64,000 bases of DNA, from positions 1 through 64,000 of the forward strand of contig NZ_JBMWAN010000006.1 in the NCBI RefSeq assembly GCF_049546785.1, read 5' to 3'. Positions 29,879 through 39,428 of this stretch are shown one piece after another. This DNA comes from Nitrospira_D sp035465795 (GTDB taxonomy: Bacteria; Nitrospirota; Nitrospiria; Nitrospirales; Nitrospiraceae). How positions within the stretch are numbered: the first letter of the stretch is position 1; the number at the start of each line of letters is the position of its first letter. Both the position numbers and the translations under genes were made by a program. A model generated the notes under the pieces. The model saw only the letters and a list, made by a program, of their open reading frames with translations, was not told the DNA's origin and searched no databases.

Positions 29879-31021
29879 CTAGGCTGCCTCGGGCAGGTTC
29901 TGATTCGCGGTATCAGCGTAGTGATCATGGATGCGCCGCAGGTCCTCTTCAAGTGAGAGGAAGAGGTCGAGCAGTTCGGGGTCGAAGTGTGTGCCCCGCT
30001 CCTTCACCATCAGTTCCCGGGCATGTTCAAAGTCGAACGCCGGCTTATAGACGCGGGCGGTGGTGAGGGCGTCGAAATTGTCGGCGATCGCGGCGATACG
30101 GCCTTCGACGGGAATCTCCTCGCCCTTGAGCTTGCGAGGATAGCCGGTTCCGTCGTAGCGCTCATGATGGGTCCAGGCGATGGTCGCCGCGACTTTAAGC
30201 AGGTCGGAATCGGAGCCGGAGAGAATCTTGTAGCCGATCTCGGCATGCTGCGCGATCACATCGAACTCTTCGGCGGTGAACTTTCCCGGTTTGAGCAGCA
30301 CATGGTCGGGGGTGCCGATTTTGCCGATGTCGTGCATGGGGCTGGCTGTGCGGATGAGATCGCACCGTTCGGGGGAAAGTCCGTGTCTTTTTGCGAGCAG
30401 CTCGCAGTAGTGGCTCATGCGGTGAATGTGCCTGGCGGTCGAGCTGTCCCGGAATTCGGCGGCGATGGCCAGCCGCTGGATGGTTTCTTCGCGGGACAGG
30501 CGCAGCTCTTTCTCGCGGCATTCGAGCCATTCAAGCGCCTGCTGGAGCGCCATCGTCCTGGTGTGTACGATGTCCTCAAGGTGTTCACGGTGGAGGCGAT
30601 TCTCAATTTCCAGTTTGCGGCGTCGCAGGGCGTTGGCCACATCGATGAGGACTTCGTTCGATTCAAACGGCTTCACGATGTATCCGAAGGCGCCCATATC
30701 GAGCGCGGCGTTGGCCAGAACGGAACTGTCGAGCCCGGTGACCATGATGGCCGCGGTATGCGGACGTTCTTCCAGAATATTGCGAACCAGATCCATGCCG
30801 GATTCACCCGGCATGTTTACGTCGCACAGCATGAGGGCATAGGGTTCCTGGTCCAGCAACTGCCGGGCTTCACGCGCATCCGCCGCCAGGGTGACGGTGT
30901 ATCCGTGTGTCTGGAGGAGGTAGCCGATGAGCCGTCGGATGGGTTCTTCGTCATCGACGACCAGAATCTTCCGGTTTTCAAGAAGGGCGTGCTGTGTGTT
31001 CCGTTCAAGTGATGTGGTCAT
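29879..31021 (-). CDS. Response regulator with HD-GYP c-di-GMP phosphodiesterase output
   Basis: 380 residues. Receiver domain at ~18-135 (acid pocket VVDDEEP, phospho-acceptor Asp67 in LMLCDVNMPG, conserved MVTGL and VKPFE), a coiled-coil linker (~140-190), and an HD-GYP domain (~190-355) with MHDIGKIGTPD and HHERYDGTGYP. HD-GYP domains hydrolyse c-di-GMP to pGpG/GMP using a two- or three-iron site. RpfG-type layout. No cognate histidine kinase nearby. It may tie to the PilZ protein at 53.5 kb as source and reader of the same messenger (inference). Confidence 0.93.
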   Translation of the reverse strand: MTTSLERNTQHALLENRKILVVDDEEPIRRLIGYLLQTHGYTVTLAADAREARQLLDQEPYALMLCDVNMPGESGMDLVRNILEERPHTAAIMVTGLDSSVLANAALDMGAFGYIVKPFESNEVLIDVANALRRRKLEIENRLHREHLEDIVHTRTMALQQALEWLECREKELRLSREETIQRLAIAAEFRDSSTARHIHRMSHYCELLAKRHGLSPERCDLIRTASPMHDIGKIGTPDHVLLKPGKFTAEEFDVIAQHAEIGYKILSGSDSDLLKVAATIAWTHHERYDGTGYPRKLKGEEIPVEGRIAAIADNFDALTTARVYKPAFDFEHARELMVKERGTHFDPELLDLFLSLEEDLRRIHDHYADTANQNLPEAA

Positions 31022-31493
31022 GTTGATTCGGGGATTGTGTTCCGGGTGGAAATGGTTCTCGATCTGGGTACCTTATCGGTTTTCCCCGGCCACTCTTTAG
31101 CTTTGAATGAACAAAGAAGGCGGCTGCACCTTTTGTGCCATTTGATCTTTCTGTGCCCGTCATTGAGGGGCTGTAGATCTCCCGACAAGGCGCACGGCGT
31201 GCGTGCGAATTCACTGAAATGAAGCAGCGTTTCGTTGCGTGCTATAAGCGGAGATCTGGGTAGGTTTATTTCTGCGGTAAGCGATGCCGCCGTGCCCCGG
31301 CAGAAACTGCACGGAAATGGGGTCAGCGCCTGCCGTATTTGTACAGGAAACGAGGAGCGGAATCGCGATCTGTCGGGGGAGGAGAGAGAAAGGAACCCGA
31401 GCGTGCATCCGGAGACACCATGCCGGTTGGTTTGCGCTTTCCCGGATGCTCCACTATAATCGCACCCTCACTTTCTGCTGATGGGAGTCTGAG
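31022..31493. other. Non-coding gap between HD-GYP gene and rph
   Basis: About 470 nt between divergent genes with no supported ORF, tRNA or known repeat. It must contain both promoters; I could not place a convincing -35/-10 pair. GGGAGTC lies just before the rph start. Confidence 0.5.
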
Positions 31494-32237
31494 ATGAGCG
31501 CAGTGGCTGGATTAGTCCGTTTTGACGGTCGGCGAAAAGACCAACATCGACCGGTAAAAGTCACCCGGAATTTTATTAAACATGCCGAGGGATCGGTCCT
31601 GATCGAAATGGGTGATACCAAGGTCATTTGCACCGCTTCGATCGAGGAGAAAGTGCCCCCGTTTCTGAAGGGAAAAGGGAGCGGATGGGTTACCGCAGAG
31701 TATTCGATGTTACCGCGCGCGACGCATGACCGTTCCCCGCGGGAAGCGGTGAAGGGGAAGCAGGGCGGGCGAACGCTGGAGATTCAGCGTCTCGTGGGGC
31801 GTGCGTTGCGCGCCGTTACGGACATGACTCAGATGGGGGAACGCAGTATCTGGGTCGATTGCGACGTGATTCAAGCCGATGGCGGGACCCGGACGGCCTC
31901 GATCACCGGGGCATTCATCGCCCTCGCCGACGCGTTTGCGGTTCTGAAGAAGAAAGACCTCATCAAGCGCATTCCCCTGACCGATTATCTGGCTGCGATC
32001 AGCGTCGGAAAAGTCGGGGGAGAGGTCATGGTCGATCTCGCCTACACCGAAGACTCGATGGCCGAAGTCGATATGAATCTGGTCATGACCGGCCGGGGCC
32101 GCTATGTGGAGGTGCAGGGCACCGCTGAGCGGACTCCCTTTGCCAAACAAGACATGGATGAATTCCTGGCCCTTGGCTGGCAGGCGATTCAGCGGCTGAC
32201 CGCGATTCAAAAAGAATTGGTCGGCTCGCTGGACTAA
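31494..32237 (+). CDS. rph: Ribonuclease PH
   Basis: 247-residue phosphorolytic 3' exoribonuclease trimming tRNA 3' ends. Canonical blocks: VRFDGRRKDQHRPVKVTRN, GDTKVICTASIEEKVPPFLK, GWVTAEYSMLPRATH-R, SIWVDCDVIQADGGTRTASI (phosphate-binding Arg and catalytic Asp). Followed 10 nt later by rdgB and then two tRNA genes, so this operon pairs a tRNA-processing enzyme with tRNAs that it could trim. Confidence 0.96.
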   Translation: MSAVAGLVRFDGRRKDQHRPVKVTRNFIKHAEGSVLIEMGDTKVICTASIEEKVPPFLKGKGSGWVTAEYSMLPRATHDRSPREAVKGKQGGRTLEIQRLVGRALRAVTDMTQMGERSIWVDCDVIQADGGTRTASITGAFIALADAFAVLKKKDLIKRIPLTDYLAAISVGKVGGEVMVDLAYTEDSMAEVDMNLVMTGRGRYVEVQGTAERTPFAKQDMDEFLALGWQAIQRLTAIQKELVGSLD

Positions 32238-32247
32238 CGGGGTACCG

Positions 32248-32865
32248 GTGATCAAGGAATTGGTGCTCGCCACCAGAAATCGGCATAAGGGGGAAGAACT
32301 GGATGCCTTGCTCGGCGACCTGGGCATCCGCATTCGCACGCTGGCTGATTTCCCGGATGCGCCGGAAGTCGAAGAAGACGGGGAGACCTGCGAGGCCAAC
32401 GCGATCAAGAAGGCCAGGGTGATTGCCAACGCCACAGGCCTTCCGGCGGTGGCTGATGATACAGGCCTGGAGGTCGACGCCCTGGGCGGCAGGCCCGGCG
32501 TGCATGCCGCGCGTTATGCCGGTGAGAATGCGACCTACGAGGACAACTGCCGGAAGCTGCTTCAGGAACTTGCCGGGGTGCCGCGCGACAAACGGACGGC
32601 CCGGTTCATCACAGTGGCGGCTATCGCGGTCCCGGGTGAGACGGTACAGGTCACTCGCGGAGTGCTGGATGGATCCATCACCGAGCAGGCCGCCGGGTCG
32701 CGCGGATTCGGATATGATCCGGTCTTCTACGTGCCGGAGGCCGGCGCGACGCTCGCGGAAATTACGCCTGAGCAGAAGAACCGGATCAGCCATCGAGCGA
32801 AGGCCTTTGTGCAAGCCAAGGCCATCTTGCGGTCGTTACAATCAGCGCCGATCGTCGGGGCGTAG
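32248..32865 (+). CDS. rdgB: Non-canonical purine NTP pyrophosphatase (RdgB/HAM1)
   Basis: 205 residues, GTG start. It hydrolyses ITP, XTP and dITP to monophosphates, keeping damaged purines out of nucleic acids. Family motifs: LATRNRHKGEEL, ETCEANAIKKA, AVADDTGLEVDALGG-PGVHAARYAG, GFGYDPVF, ISHRAKA. Placed 10 nt after rph. Its last 10 nt, including the TAG stop, lie inside the tRNA-Pro gene, an unusual tight overlap. Confidence 0.95.
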   Translation: MIKELVLATRNRHKGEELDALLGDLGIRIRTLADFPDAPEVEEDGETCEANAIKKARVIANATGLPAVADDTGLEVDALGGRPGVHAARYAGENATYEDNCRKLLQELAGVPRDKRTARFITVAAIAVPGETVQVTRGVLDGSITEQAAGSRGFGYDPVFYVPEAGATLAEITPEQKNRISHRAKAFVQAKAILRSLQSAPIVGA

Positions 32866-32932
32866 CGCAGCCCGGTAGCGCGCCTGCTTTGGGAGCAGGA
32901 TGTCGTAGGTTCAAATCCTATCGCCCCGACCA
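32856..32932 (+). tRNA. tRNA-Pro (anticodon TGG)
   Basis: 77-nt cloverleaf: acceptor CGGGGCG/CGCCCCG, D-arm GCGCAGCCCGGTAGCGC, anticodon stem CCTGC/GCAGG with loop TTTGGGA giving anticodon TGG, T-arm GTAGG-TTCAAAT-CCTAT, discriminator A and encoded CCA. It begins inside the rdgB 3' end, sharing its first 10 nt. The acceptor stem carries the rdgB stop codon region. Confidence 0.96.
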
Positions 32933-32997
32933 AATCCGGCTAGACTCGAGTGGGAGTTTCATAGTTTGTGGCAACGGGATATACACCGCCAGCGAGT

Positions 32998-33074
<77 letters not shown>

Positions 33075-33098
33075 CACGACGAATCGAGCATGGGTTGA

Positions 33099-36017
33099 AT
33101 GCTGCGTCCTCGGGTTCTTGCCATCATTGCAGGTGCTCTTCTCCTTCTCTATAGCCTCATCGGGTTTCTTGCGGTCCCCTACATCATCACACAGTATGTG
33201 GTTCCCGCCCTGGCGGAGACGATTCACCACCCCATCCTGGTGAAGGACGTCGCGCTCAATCCGTTTACCTTATCGCTGACCATCGACGGGCTGGAGATTC
33301 GCGAGCCGGACCAGACGCCTCTCCTCGGGTTTGAGCAGCTCTTTGTCAATGTCCGGGCGAAGACGCTCTTCTTAGGATCACATGCCTTCGAGGAGATCCG
33401 CCTGGTGATGCCGTTTGTCTCGATGAAGGTGCTGCCTGACGGCAGGATGAATCTCCTCGCCCTTGTGCCGCCGCCGGACCAAGACGCCGCTGCGGCGAGC
33501 GGGAACAGTGAGCCTCCGAATGGAAAGGAATCAGTCCCGCTGGAAATCGGGTTACTGACGATCGAGCGGGGTATTGTCGACTTTCGAGACGAGTCCAAGC
33601 GGAAGCCCTTCGAAATGAGTATCGTGCCGGTTCAGATCTCGCTCCGCAATTTCACGACGGTGCAGGGGGGCGAAAATGCCTATGCTTTCACGGCTGAAAT
33701 CGGGAAAGGGGAATCACTTGCCTGGGAAGGGCGCGTGTCTCTGGAGCCGCTGGAGTCGGACGGGAAGCTCAGTCTTAGCGGCGTGAATCTGAAGGCGCTG
33801 TATGAATATGTGCGGGACCGTGTCGGGTTCGAGGTGAATCGGGGGCAGCTGTCGGTGGGGGGGCAGTACCATTTCGATCTGAAGGGTGCGGCTCCGAACG
33901 TCGTCGTCAAGGACGGGACCCTGTCGATCCTCGATCTGGCCATTGGAGAGAAGGGCTCTGAGGCGCCGGTCATCACGATTCCGTCCTTCTCAATCGACGG
34001 GATCAATGTGGATCTGCTCAAGAGGCAGGCCGCAGCCGCCCATGTGCATTCAGCCGGTGGGCGGTTTGAGGCCTGGATTAATCCCGGCGGTGTCTTGAAT
34101 TACCAGCAGTTGTTCACACCACCGGGAGAACCGGAGGCGCCGGTCGGGAAGCGGAAGGCGGACGCGGCCGTGGCGGCTCAGCCGGACAGGCCATGGGCTG
34201 TCGAGGTCAAAGAGGTGACGCTGAATAATTACCGGGCGATGTTCGAGGATCGAACTCTGGAGCGACCCAGCCATCTGGAGATCGAAGGGCTCGACCTGAC
34301 GGTGAGGGGGGTGAGGCTCCCTTTGCGGGAAGCGCTCGGAGTGGAGGTGGCCTTCAAGCTGAATCAAACGGGCCAGGTAGGAGCGAAGGGCTCCGTTCTC
34401 GTCGAACCATTGACGGCCGATCTCGATCTCAGCTTGAAGGAGATCGGGTTGCGTCACTTCCAGCCCTATCTCGACCCCTTCGTTGAGGTCGATATCCGGG
34501 ACGGGGTTTTGGATCTTGGCGGAAAGCTGCATGTTGCGAAGGAGCATGGCCGCAGTCCGCTCCTGAGTTTTCAGGGCAATATTGCGGTCAACCGTGTATC
34601 AATCACGGATCGGAAGGATTTCGATGAGGTCGTCTCGTGGAGACGGTTGGCCTTGAACCGTGTGGCGCTGGAAGTCGAGCCGACTTCGGTGAAGGTCGGA
34701 GAAGTCGTGCTGCAGGAGCCGGCCGTTTCGTTGGTGGTGCAACGGGACGGTACGTTGAATCTGGCTCAACTTACCAGGCAGCCTCCTGCGGGGGGGCCTC
34801 CACAGCCGGTTAAGAAATCTCCGGAGAAGCCGGCCAAGCCGGCGACGGCCAACATCGAGATCGTGAAGTTGCTCAAAGGGTCGGCGAGATTCCGGGATCT
34901 GTCCATCGAGCCGATGGGGAAGGCCGACATCACGGAGCTGACCGGAACGATCAAGGGACTCTCGTCGCGCGAGTTGGCAAAGGCCGATGTCGCATTGACC
35001 GGGAAGGTGGACCGGGTGGCGCCGCTCCGTATCTCAGGGCAAATCAACCCGCTCAGCGAAGAGGTCTATACCGACCTGTCGCTCAAGTTCGAGAACGTCG
35101 ATCTCTCAGTGGCTTCGCCCTATGTCCGGAAATATACCGGTCACCCGATTACGAAAGGAAAATTGTTTCTCGATCTCGTCTATCGGGTTGGAAAACAAGA
35201 GTTGGCGGGGGAGAACAAGGTTGTAATCGATCAACTGACCCTGGGCGACAAGACCGATAGTCCCGATGCGCTCTCATTACCGGTGGCCTTCGCGGTAGCG
35301 CTTCTCAAGGACCGGACCGGGAAGATCGACCTCGATCTCCCGGTGCGCGGCAACCTGGACGATCCGGATTTCAAATACGGTCGTGTGCTGTTGAACGTGC
35401 TCCTCAACCTTTTGGGAAAAGCGGCAACGTCTCCGCTGTCCCTGGTCGGGGCCTTAATCGGGGGGAGCGGGGAGGAACTCAGTTTTGTGGAGTTTCCGGC
35501 GGGACGCAGTGAACTGGCAGAGGCGGAGGTCAAGAAACTCACCCTGTTGGCCACCGTGCTGACGGAACGGCCGGGGCTGTCGCTGGATGTCGGCGGAGTG
35601 GCCGACAGGAAGCTGGATGCCCGTGCCATCGCGGAAGAGAAGTTTCGTGAGAAATTGCGCCGGCTCAAACAGGAAGAGTCCGGCAAGCCCGCTCGACAAG
35701 ACACGCTTGATGGACCGCTCTCAGTCGAAGAGGAAACACGGTTGATCGCGATATGGTTTGCCAGGGAGGTTCTTACGGGGAACTCATCCGAGAAGCCGGC
35801 GCTGTCGGCGGCGGATATGAAAGACCGCTTGCTGGGAACCATAGTCGTTGAAGAGGCAGCCTTGCGCCTGCTGGCCCAGGAACGAGCCCAACGGATTCGA
35901 GAATGGCTGACTCAGCAAGGCCAAATTGAGGAAACGCGAATTTATCTCGTCGAAGCCGCTGTCGCAGAGGGGACCGGGGCCACAGTGCCGACCGACCTCA
36001 AAATAACCGCGCATTAG
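33099..36017 (+). CDS. Large DUF748 (AsmA-like) envelope protein
   Basis: 972 residues: one N-terminal membrane anchor (VLAIIAGALLLLYSLIGFL), then a long periplasmic region built of AsmA/DUF748-like repeats (VKDVALNPFTLSLTIDGLEI, LFVNVRAKTLFL, LDLVYRVGKQELAGENKVVIDQLTLG given in parts) and a C-terminal OmpA-like stretch (VEFPAGRSELAEAEVKKL). Such proteins form beta-groove bridges in the envelope and are implicated in lipid transport or outer-membrane maintenance. Starts 24 nt after tRNA-Arg. The specific lipid role is inference. Confidence 0.85.
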   Translation: MLRPRVLAIIAGALLLLYSLIGFLAVPYIITQYVVPALAETIHHPILVKDVALNPFTLSLTIDGLEIREPDQTPLLGFEQLFVNVRAKTLFLGSHAFEEIRLVMPFVSMKVLPDGRMNLLALVPPPDQDAAAASGNSEPPNGKESVPLEIGLLTIERGIVDFRDESKRKPFEMSIVPVQISLRNFTTVQGGENAYAFTAEIGKGESLAWEGRVSLEPLESDGKLSLSGVNLKALYEYVRDRVGFEVNRGQLSVGGQYHFDLKGAAPNVVVKDGTLSILDLAIGEKGSEAPVITIPSFSIDGINVDLLKRQAAAAHVHSAGGRFEAWINPGGVLNYQQLFTPPGEPEAPVGKRKADAAVAAQPDRPWAVEVKEVTLNNYRAMFEDRTLERPSHLEIEGLDLTVRGVRLPLREALGVEVAFKLNQTGQVGAKGSVLVEPLTADLDLSLKEIGLRHFQPYLDPFVEVDIRDGVLDLGGKLHVAKEHGRSPLLSFQGNIAVNRVSITDRKDFDEVVSWRRLALNRVALEVEPTSVKVGEVVLQEPAVSLVVQRDGTLNLAQLTRQPPAGGPPQPVKKSPEKPAKPATANIEIVKLLKGSARFRDLSIEPMGKADITELTGTIKGLSSRELAKADVALTGKVDRVAPLRISGQINPLSEEVYTDLSLKFENVDLSVASPYVRKYTGHPITKGKLFLDLVYRVGKQELAGENKVVIDQLTLGDKTDSPDALSLPVAFAVALLKDRTGKIDLDLPVRGNLDDPDFKYGRVLLNVLLNLLGKAATSPLSLVGALIGGSGEELSFVEFPAGRSELAEAEVKKLTLLATVLTERPGLSLDVGGVADRKLDARAIAEEKFREKLRRLKQEESGKPARQDTLDGPLSVEEETRLIAIWFAREVLTGNSSEKPALSAADMKDRLLGTIVVEEAALRLLAQERAQRIREWLTQQGQIEETRIYLVEAAVAEGTGATVPTDLKITAH

Positions 36018-36082
36018 TGTCGCCGTGCAGAGGTTGGTGCCTGAGCCTGCCACGAGGAGGATCCGGATAAAACTACAGTGCT

Positions 36083-36168
36083 TCAGGATTTCCTGTGGGT
36101 CTGTGAGCAGGGTGCCCGTTTGGATTGACGCGAGTATGCCCGGGCGGCCCCTCCTTTGTCAGGAGGGG
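36083..36168. repeat. Dispersed ~70-bp repeat plus hairpin, copy A
   Basis: The block 36083-36153 matches 52034-52104 almost base for base (shared core GTGAGCAGGGTGCCCGTTTG and ATGCCCGGGCGGCCCCTC). It ends in a perfect stem CCCCTCC-TTTGTCA-GGAGGGG (36148-36168). It follows the stop of the DUF748 gene, just as copy B follows the DUF420 gene. The rest of the 36018-36327 gap holds only the peroxiredoxin promoter region. Possibly a transcript-end or processing element. Confidence 0.75.
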
Positions 36169-36327
36169 GGAGGGGCGGTCGGTGGTCTGGATCCTTGCCG
36201 GGAGTTCATCCCGACATGGGAAGAGGGAGGGCTTGCACTCCAAGGCGGGAAGTCAGTAAGTTAGGAATCATTTTTGCGACGATCAAGTGGGGGAAGACCC
36301 CGTGGTTATCATCGAAAGGAGTTCAAC

Positions 36328-36963
36328 ATGGCACTGCGTTTGGGGGATGAGGCGCCGAACTTTACGGCGGAGACGACAGAAGGCACGATCAATTTTCACG
36401 AGTGGCTCGGCGGCGGGTGGGGCATTCTCTTCTCCCATCCGAAGGACTATACGCCGGTCTGTACGACTGAACTCGGGACGGTGGCCAAGATTACCCCGGA
36501 GTTCAAGAAGCGGGGTGTCAAAGTCATTGCGGTCAGCGTGGATCCGCTGGATTCCCATAAGGGCTGGATCAACGATATCAATGAGACGCAGCACACGACG
36601 ATGAACTATCCGATCATCGCCGATCCGGATAAGACCGTTGCGACGCTCTATGACATGATCCATCCGAACGCGATCGATAACATGACAGTCCGGTCGGTTT
36701 TCATTATCGGACCGGACAAAAAGATCAAGTTGACCTTGACGTATCCTGCCTCATGTGGCCGGAACTTTGATGAATTGCTCAGGGTCATCGATTCGTTGCA
36801 ATTGACCTCGAAGTTCAAAGTCGCCACACCGGCCAACTGGAAAGACGGCGAGGATTGCATCATTACACCGGCCGTGAACGATGCCGAAGCCAAGACGCTG
36901 TTCCCCAAGGGCTTCAAGACGGTGAAGCCCTATCTCCGGTACACGCCGCAGCCGAATAAGTAG
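36328..36963 (+). CDS. Peroxiredoxin (1-Cys/Prx6 type)
   Basis: 211 residues. Thioredoxin-fold peroxidase with the active-site block LFSHPKDYTPVCTTE (peroxidatic Cys) and the extended C-terminal dimer domain typical of Prx6 (VATPANWKDGEDCIITP, GFKTVKPYLRYTP). It reduces H2O2 and organic peroxides. AAAGGAG precedes the ATG at 36328. A further Cys (ASCGRN) might act in resolution. Followed by a terminator hairpin. Confidence 0.93.
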   Translation: MALRLGDEAPNFTAETTEGTINFHEWLGGGWGILFSHPKDYTPVCTTELGTVAKITPEFKKRGVKVIAVSVDPLDSHKGWINDINETQHTTMNYPIIADPDKTVATLYDMIHPNAIDNMTVRSVFIIGPDKKIKLTLTYPASCGRNFDELLRVIDSLQLTSKFKVATPANWKDGEDCIITPAVNDAEAKTLFPKGFKTVKPYLRYTPQPNK

Positions 36964-36983
36964 TTCAACAGCAAGAGTGCGTT

Positions 36984-37017
36984 GAGGGCGGGAGGGGCTG
37001 AGGCCTCTTCCGCCCTC
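36984..37017 (+). terminator. Terminator-like hairpin after peroxiredoxin
   Basis: GAGGGCGG (36984-36991) pairs perfectly with CCGCCCTC (37010-37017), with an inner GAGG/CCTC extension. Located between convergent genes; no long U-run, so likely weak or bidirectional. Confidence 0.6.
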
Positions 37018-37034
37018 GTCGTTTGGAGAGGGGA

Positions 37035-39221
37035 TTAGACAAGCAGCAAGCCGGTGGCGCGAACCTTTTTCCAGGCGGGAGAACGGAGGAATTGCTCAAA
37101 CTCCTTCGGGGGGCCTGGAAATGCGGCGCCCGCCTCCCTGAGGAGGGGGTAGGGATGCGACCGGTCGGCGCGGGGGGTGGACTGCAGAATGAGATCGTTC
37201 AGCCACTGAGCCTGCTGCGGAGTCACGGTAATCGCCCGGTCGCTGGCGTGTGCCGGCAGAATGAGCCTGATTCTTTTCCCGGCAGGTTCGCAGACCGGTT
37301 GACCGCCGAGCCATACGACTCGGCGTTCCGCCTGAGGATGATCTTTCACCAGCCGGTCTTTGAGGAGACGCCGGATCCAGGCGGCGGAGACGCGTGGTTT
37401 TGGCACAGGTTGGTCGAACCATCGGCGGACATCGAGGGTGAGCCCTCGTCCTTCGAGATAATTGAGCATCGACCGCCGGAGTCCTTCGCCGACCCACTCC
37501 GGTGTGTTGCTGCGGCGATCCCGGTGCAGGAGATCGTTTTCTGCAAATCCCTCAAACGCCGGACCAACGATGCGTAATCCATGGGCCGCCGGATCCAGTC
37601 CGATCGGACTGTGAGCGGTGGCGGTGAAGCGGTGCCAGAAAGCCGATTGAATGAGATCCGCCGCCACCAATTGCCGGACCCGCTCCAACGAGTCCACCGT
37701 TTCCTGGACCGTCTCGGAGGGGCAGCCGTACATCAGGTAGGCATGGATGAGAATGCCTGCGTCTTTGAAGGCCGCGGCCACGAGCGCGGTCTGATCGACG
37801 GTAATCCCTTTCTTGATCTTCTCCAGCAGGCGATCCGAAGCCGCTTCAAGACCTGCCGTGACGGCGATGCAACCGGATGCGGCCAGCAGGCGGCACAAGT
37901 CTGGGGAGAAGGCCTCCTCAAAGCGGATATTGCCCCACCATGAAATCGTCAGTCCCCGTTCCAGCAGCGCCAGGGCCAGCGCTTTCAGGGCGGCGGGAGG
38001 CGCGGCCTCATCGACAAAGTGAAACCCCCGGCAGCCCGTTTCGGCGATCAATTGCTCGATCTGCCGGATGAGCCGGTCGGTCGGCGTCATCTCATAGCGG
38101 CTGATGTAGTTCAACCCCACGTCGCAAAACGTGCATTGTTTCCAGTAGCAGCCGTGGGCCACCGTCAATTTGTTCCAATGGCCTTCCGACCAGAGCCGAT
38201 GCATGGGGTTGATGCTGTCCAGGATCGAAAGATACCGGTCCAGCGCCAACCCGCTGTAAGTCGGGCAGCCGGTCTCTCCCATGCGGAAATCCAGGCCGGA
38301 TGCGTCATCCGCAAAGACCACCTGTCCCTTCTCGCGATAGAAGGTCCGGCAAAGTTGCCTGCGCGGTCTCTTTCCCGCCAGATGTTCGACCAACGACAGC
38401 AGCGGCAGCTCGCCATCGTCGAGGGTGATGTAGTCGACATAGTCGAACACGCGGGGATCGGAAACCCGCCGCAGCTCGGTGTTGGCATAGCCCCCGCCGA
38501 GGGTGACGGCAATATCCGGCCGATGAGCCTTGATTGCCTGCGCGACCCGAAAGGCCCCGTAGACGTTCCCCGGAAACGGTACGGTCAGACCGATCAGTGA
38601 CGGCTTGATGCGCTCGACGTGGCTCCAGAGGGCATCAAGCATGAACTGGTCGGTCAGGCTGGGTGAGGCGGACAGCGCATCGATGATCGTGTCGAATGAT
38701 GAGGCGGACCGGGCGATGTGCTCCGCATAACGGCTCAAGGCGAATTGCGGAGAGACGGTTGCCTGAACGAGGTCGGCAAGGTCTTCGAGAAAAAACGTGG
38801 CGAACTGTTTGGCGCGATCCAGCTCCGACAGGCCCCGGGACAGCGAGGCTGTTCCGGTTCGGCCGGCAAACCGGGGACCTTGCGGCAGGACACCGGGACG
38901 GGCGAGGAGCGGGCCAAGTGAGGGGTTCCGCCCTTGCAAGAATTCAATGACCGGGTCGACGGCCGTCACGTAGGCCTGCTCAAGGGCCAGCATCTGTTGC
39001 GCTTCTCCGGGGAGGTCGCTCCTCTGCCGGCGGATGGCGTCGAAAACCCGGGTAAGACCTGCCCGGCTGAAGAGCCTGAGGACCATCTCAATGCCCAGAT
39101 CGGCCTGCTCGCAGGGGATCTGACGCGACCGCAGAAAACCCGTCAGATAGGCGGTGGCAGGATAGGGCGTATTCAGTTGCGTGAGCGGGGGAGTCAGGAG
39201 CAGAACCTGCGGCTGAGTCAT
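37035..39221 (-). CDS. B12-binding-type radical SAM protein
   Basis: About 728 residues. N-terminal third resembles a degenerate cobalamin-binding/Rossmann-like region (QVLLLTPPLTQLNTPYPATAYL, LTVPFPGNVYGAFRVAQAI, VTLGGGYANTEL). The core radical SAM cluster motif is CYWKQCTFCD, followed by GFHFVDEAAPP and LEAASDRLLEKIKKG. A C-terminal ~150-residue domain is unrecognised. Such enzymes perform methylations or ring rearrangements on unknown substrates. ATG at 39221 chosen over a GTG three codons upstream. It follows the RuBisCO-like gene by ~200 nt on the same strand. Confidence 0.85.
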   Translation of the reverse strand: MTQPQVLLLTPPLTQLNTPYPATAYLTGFLRSRQIPCEQADLGIEMVLRLFSRAGLTRVFDAIRRQRSDLPGEAQQMLALEQAYVTAVDPVIEFLQGRNPSLGPLLARPGVLPQGPRFAGRTGTASLSRGLSELDRAKQFATFFLEDLADLVQATVSPQFALSRYAEHIARSASSFDTIIDALSASPSLTDQFMLDALWSHVERIKPSLIGLTVPFPGNVYGAFRVAQAIKAHRPDIAVTLGGGYANTELRRVSDPRVFDYVDYITLDDGELPLLSLVEHLAGKRPRRQLCRTFYREKGQVVFADDASGLDFRMGETGCPTYSGLALDRYLSILDSINPMHRLWSEGHWNKLTVAHGCYWKQCTFCDVGLNYISRYEMTPTDRLIRQIEQLIAETGCRGFHFVDEAAPPAALKALALALLERGLTISWWGNIRFEEAFSPDLCRLLAASGCIAVTAGLEAASDRLLEKIKKGITVDQTALVAAAFKDAGILIHAYLMYGCPSETVQETVDSLERVRQLVAADLIQSAFWHRFTATAHSPIGLDPAAHGLRIVGPAFEGFAENDLLHRDRRSNTPEWVGEGLRRSMLNYLEGRGLTLDVRRWFDQPVPKPRVSAAWIRRLLKDRLVKDHPQAERRVVWLGGQPVCEPAGKRIRLILPAHASDRAITVTPQQAQWLNDLILQSTPRADRSHPYPLLREAGAAFPGPPKEFEQFLRSPAWKKVRATGLLLV

Positions 39222-39428
39222 GGATGTCACATAGCATAGTGGCGAAAGGGATTGCTATGTAGGCTCTCCGGAAGAAGAGGGCTTCTCCCGGCCCGACGAC
39301 CTCCGGGCGTCTCAGATGCCGCCGGGGCTGTCACCGGCTGTGTTCAGCCTGAGCGGTTCGCTTCGAAGCCGCGTCGGACGACGCTCCGGCCGACCGGTCA
39401 GGGATGGAGCAGAATGAGAAATACCGGA

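Noticed and set aside
29987..31012. 341-codon plus-strand frame opposite the HD-GYP regulator
   Set aside because: Antisense to a protein with complete receiver and HD-GYP motifs; no ribosome-binding site or family match.
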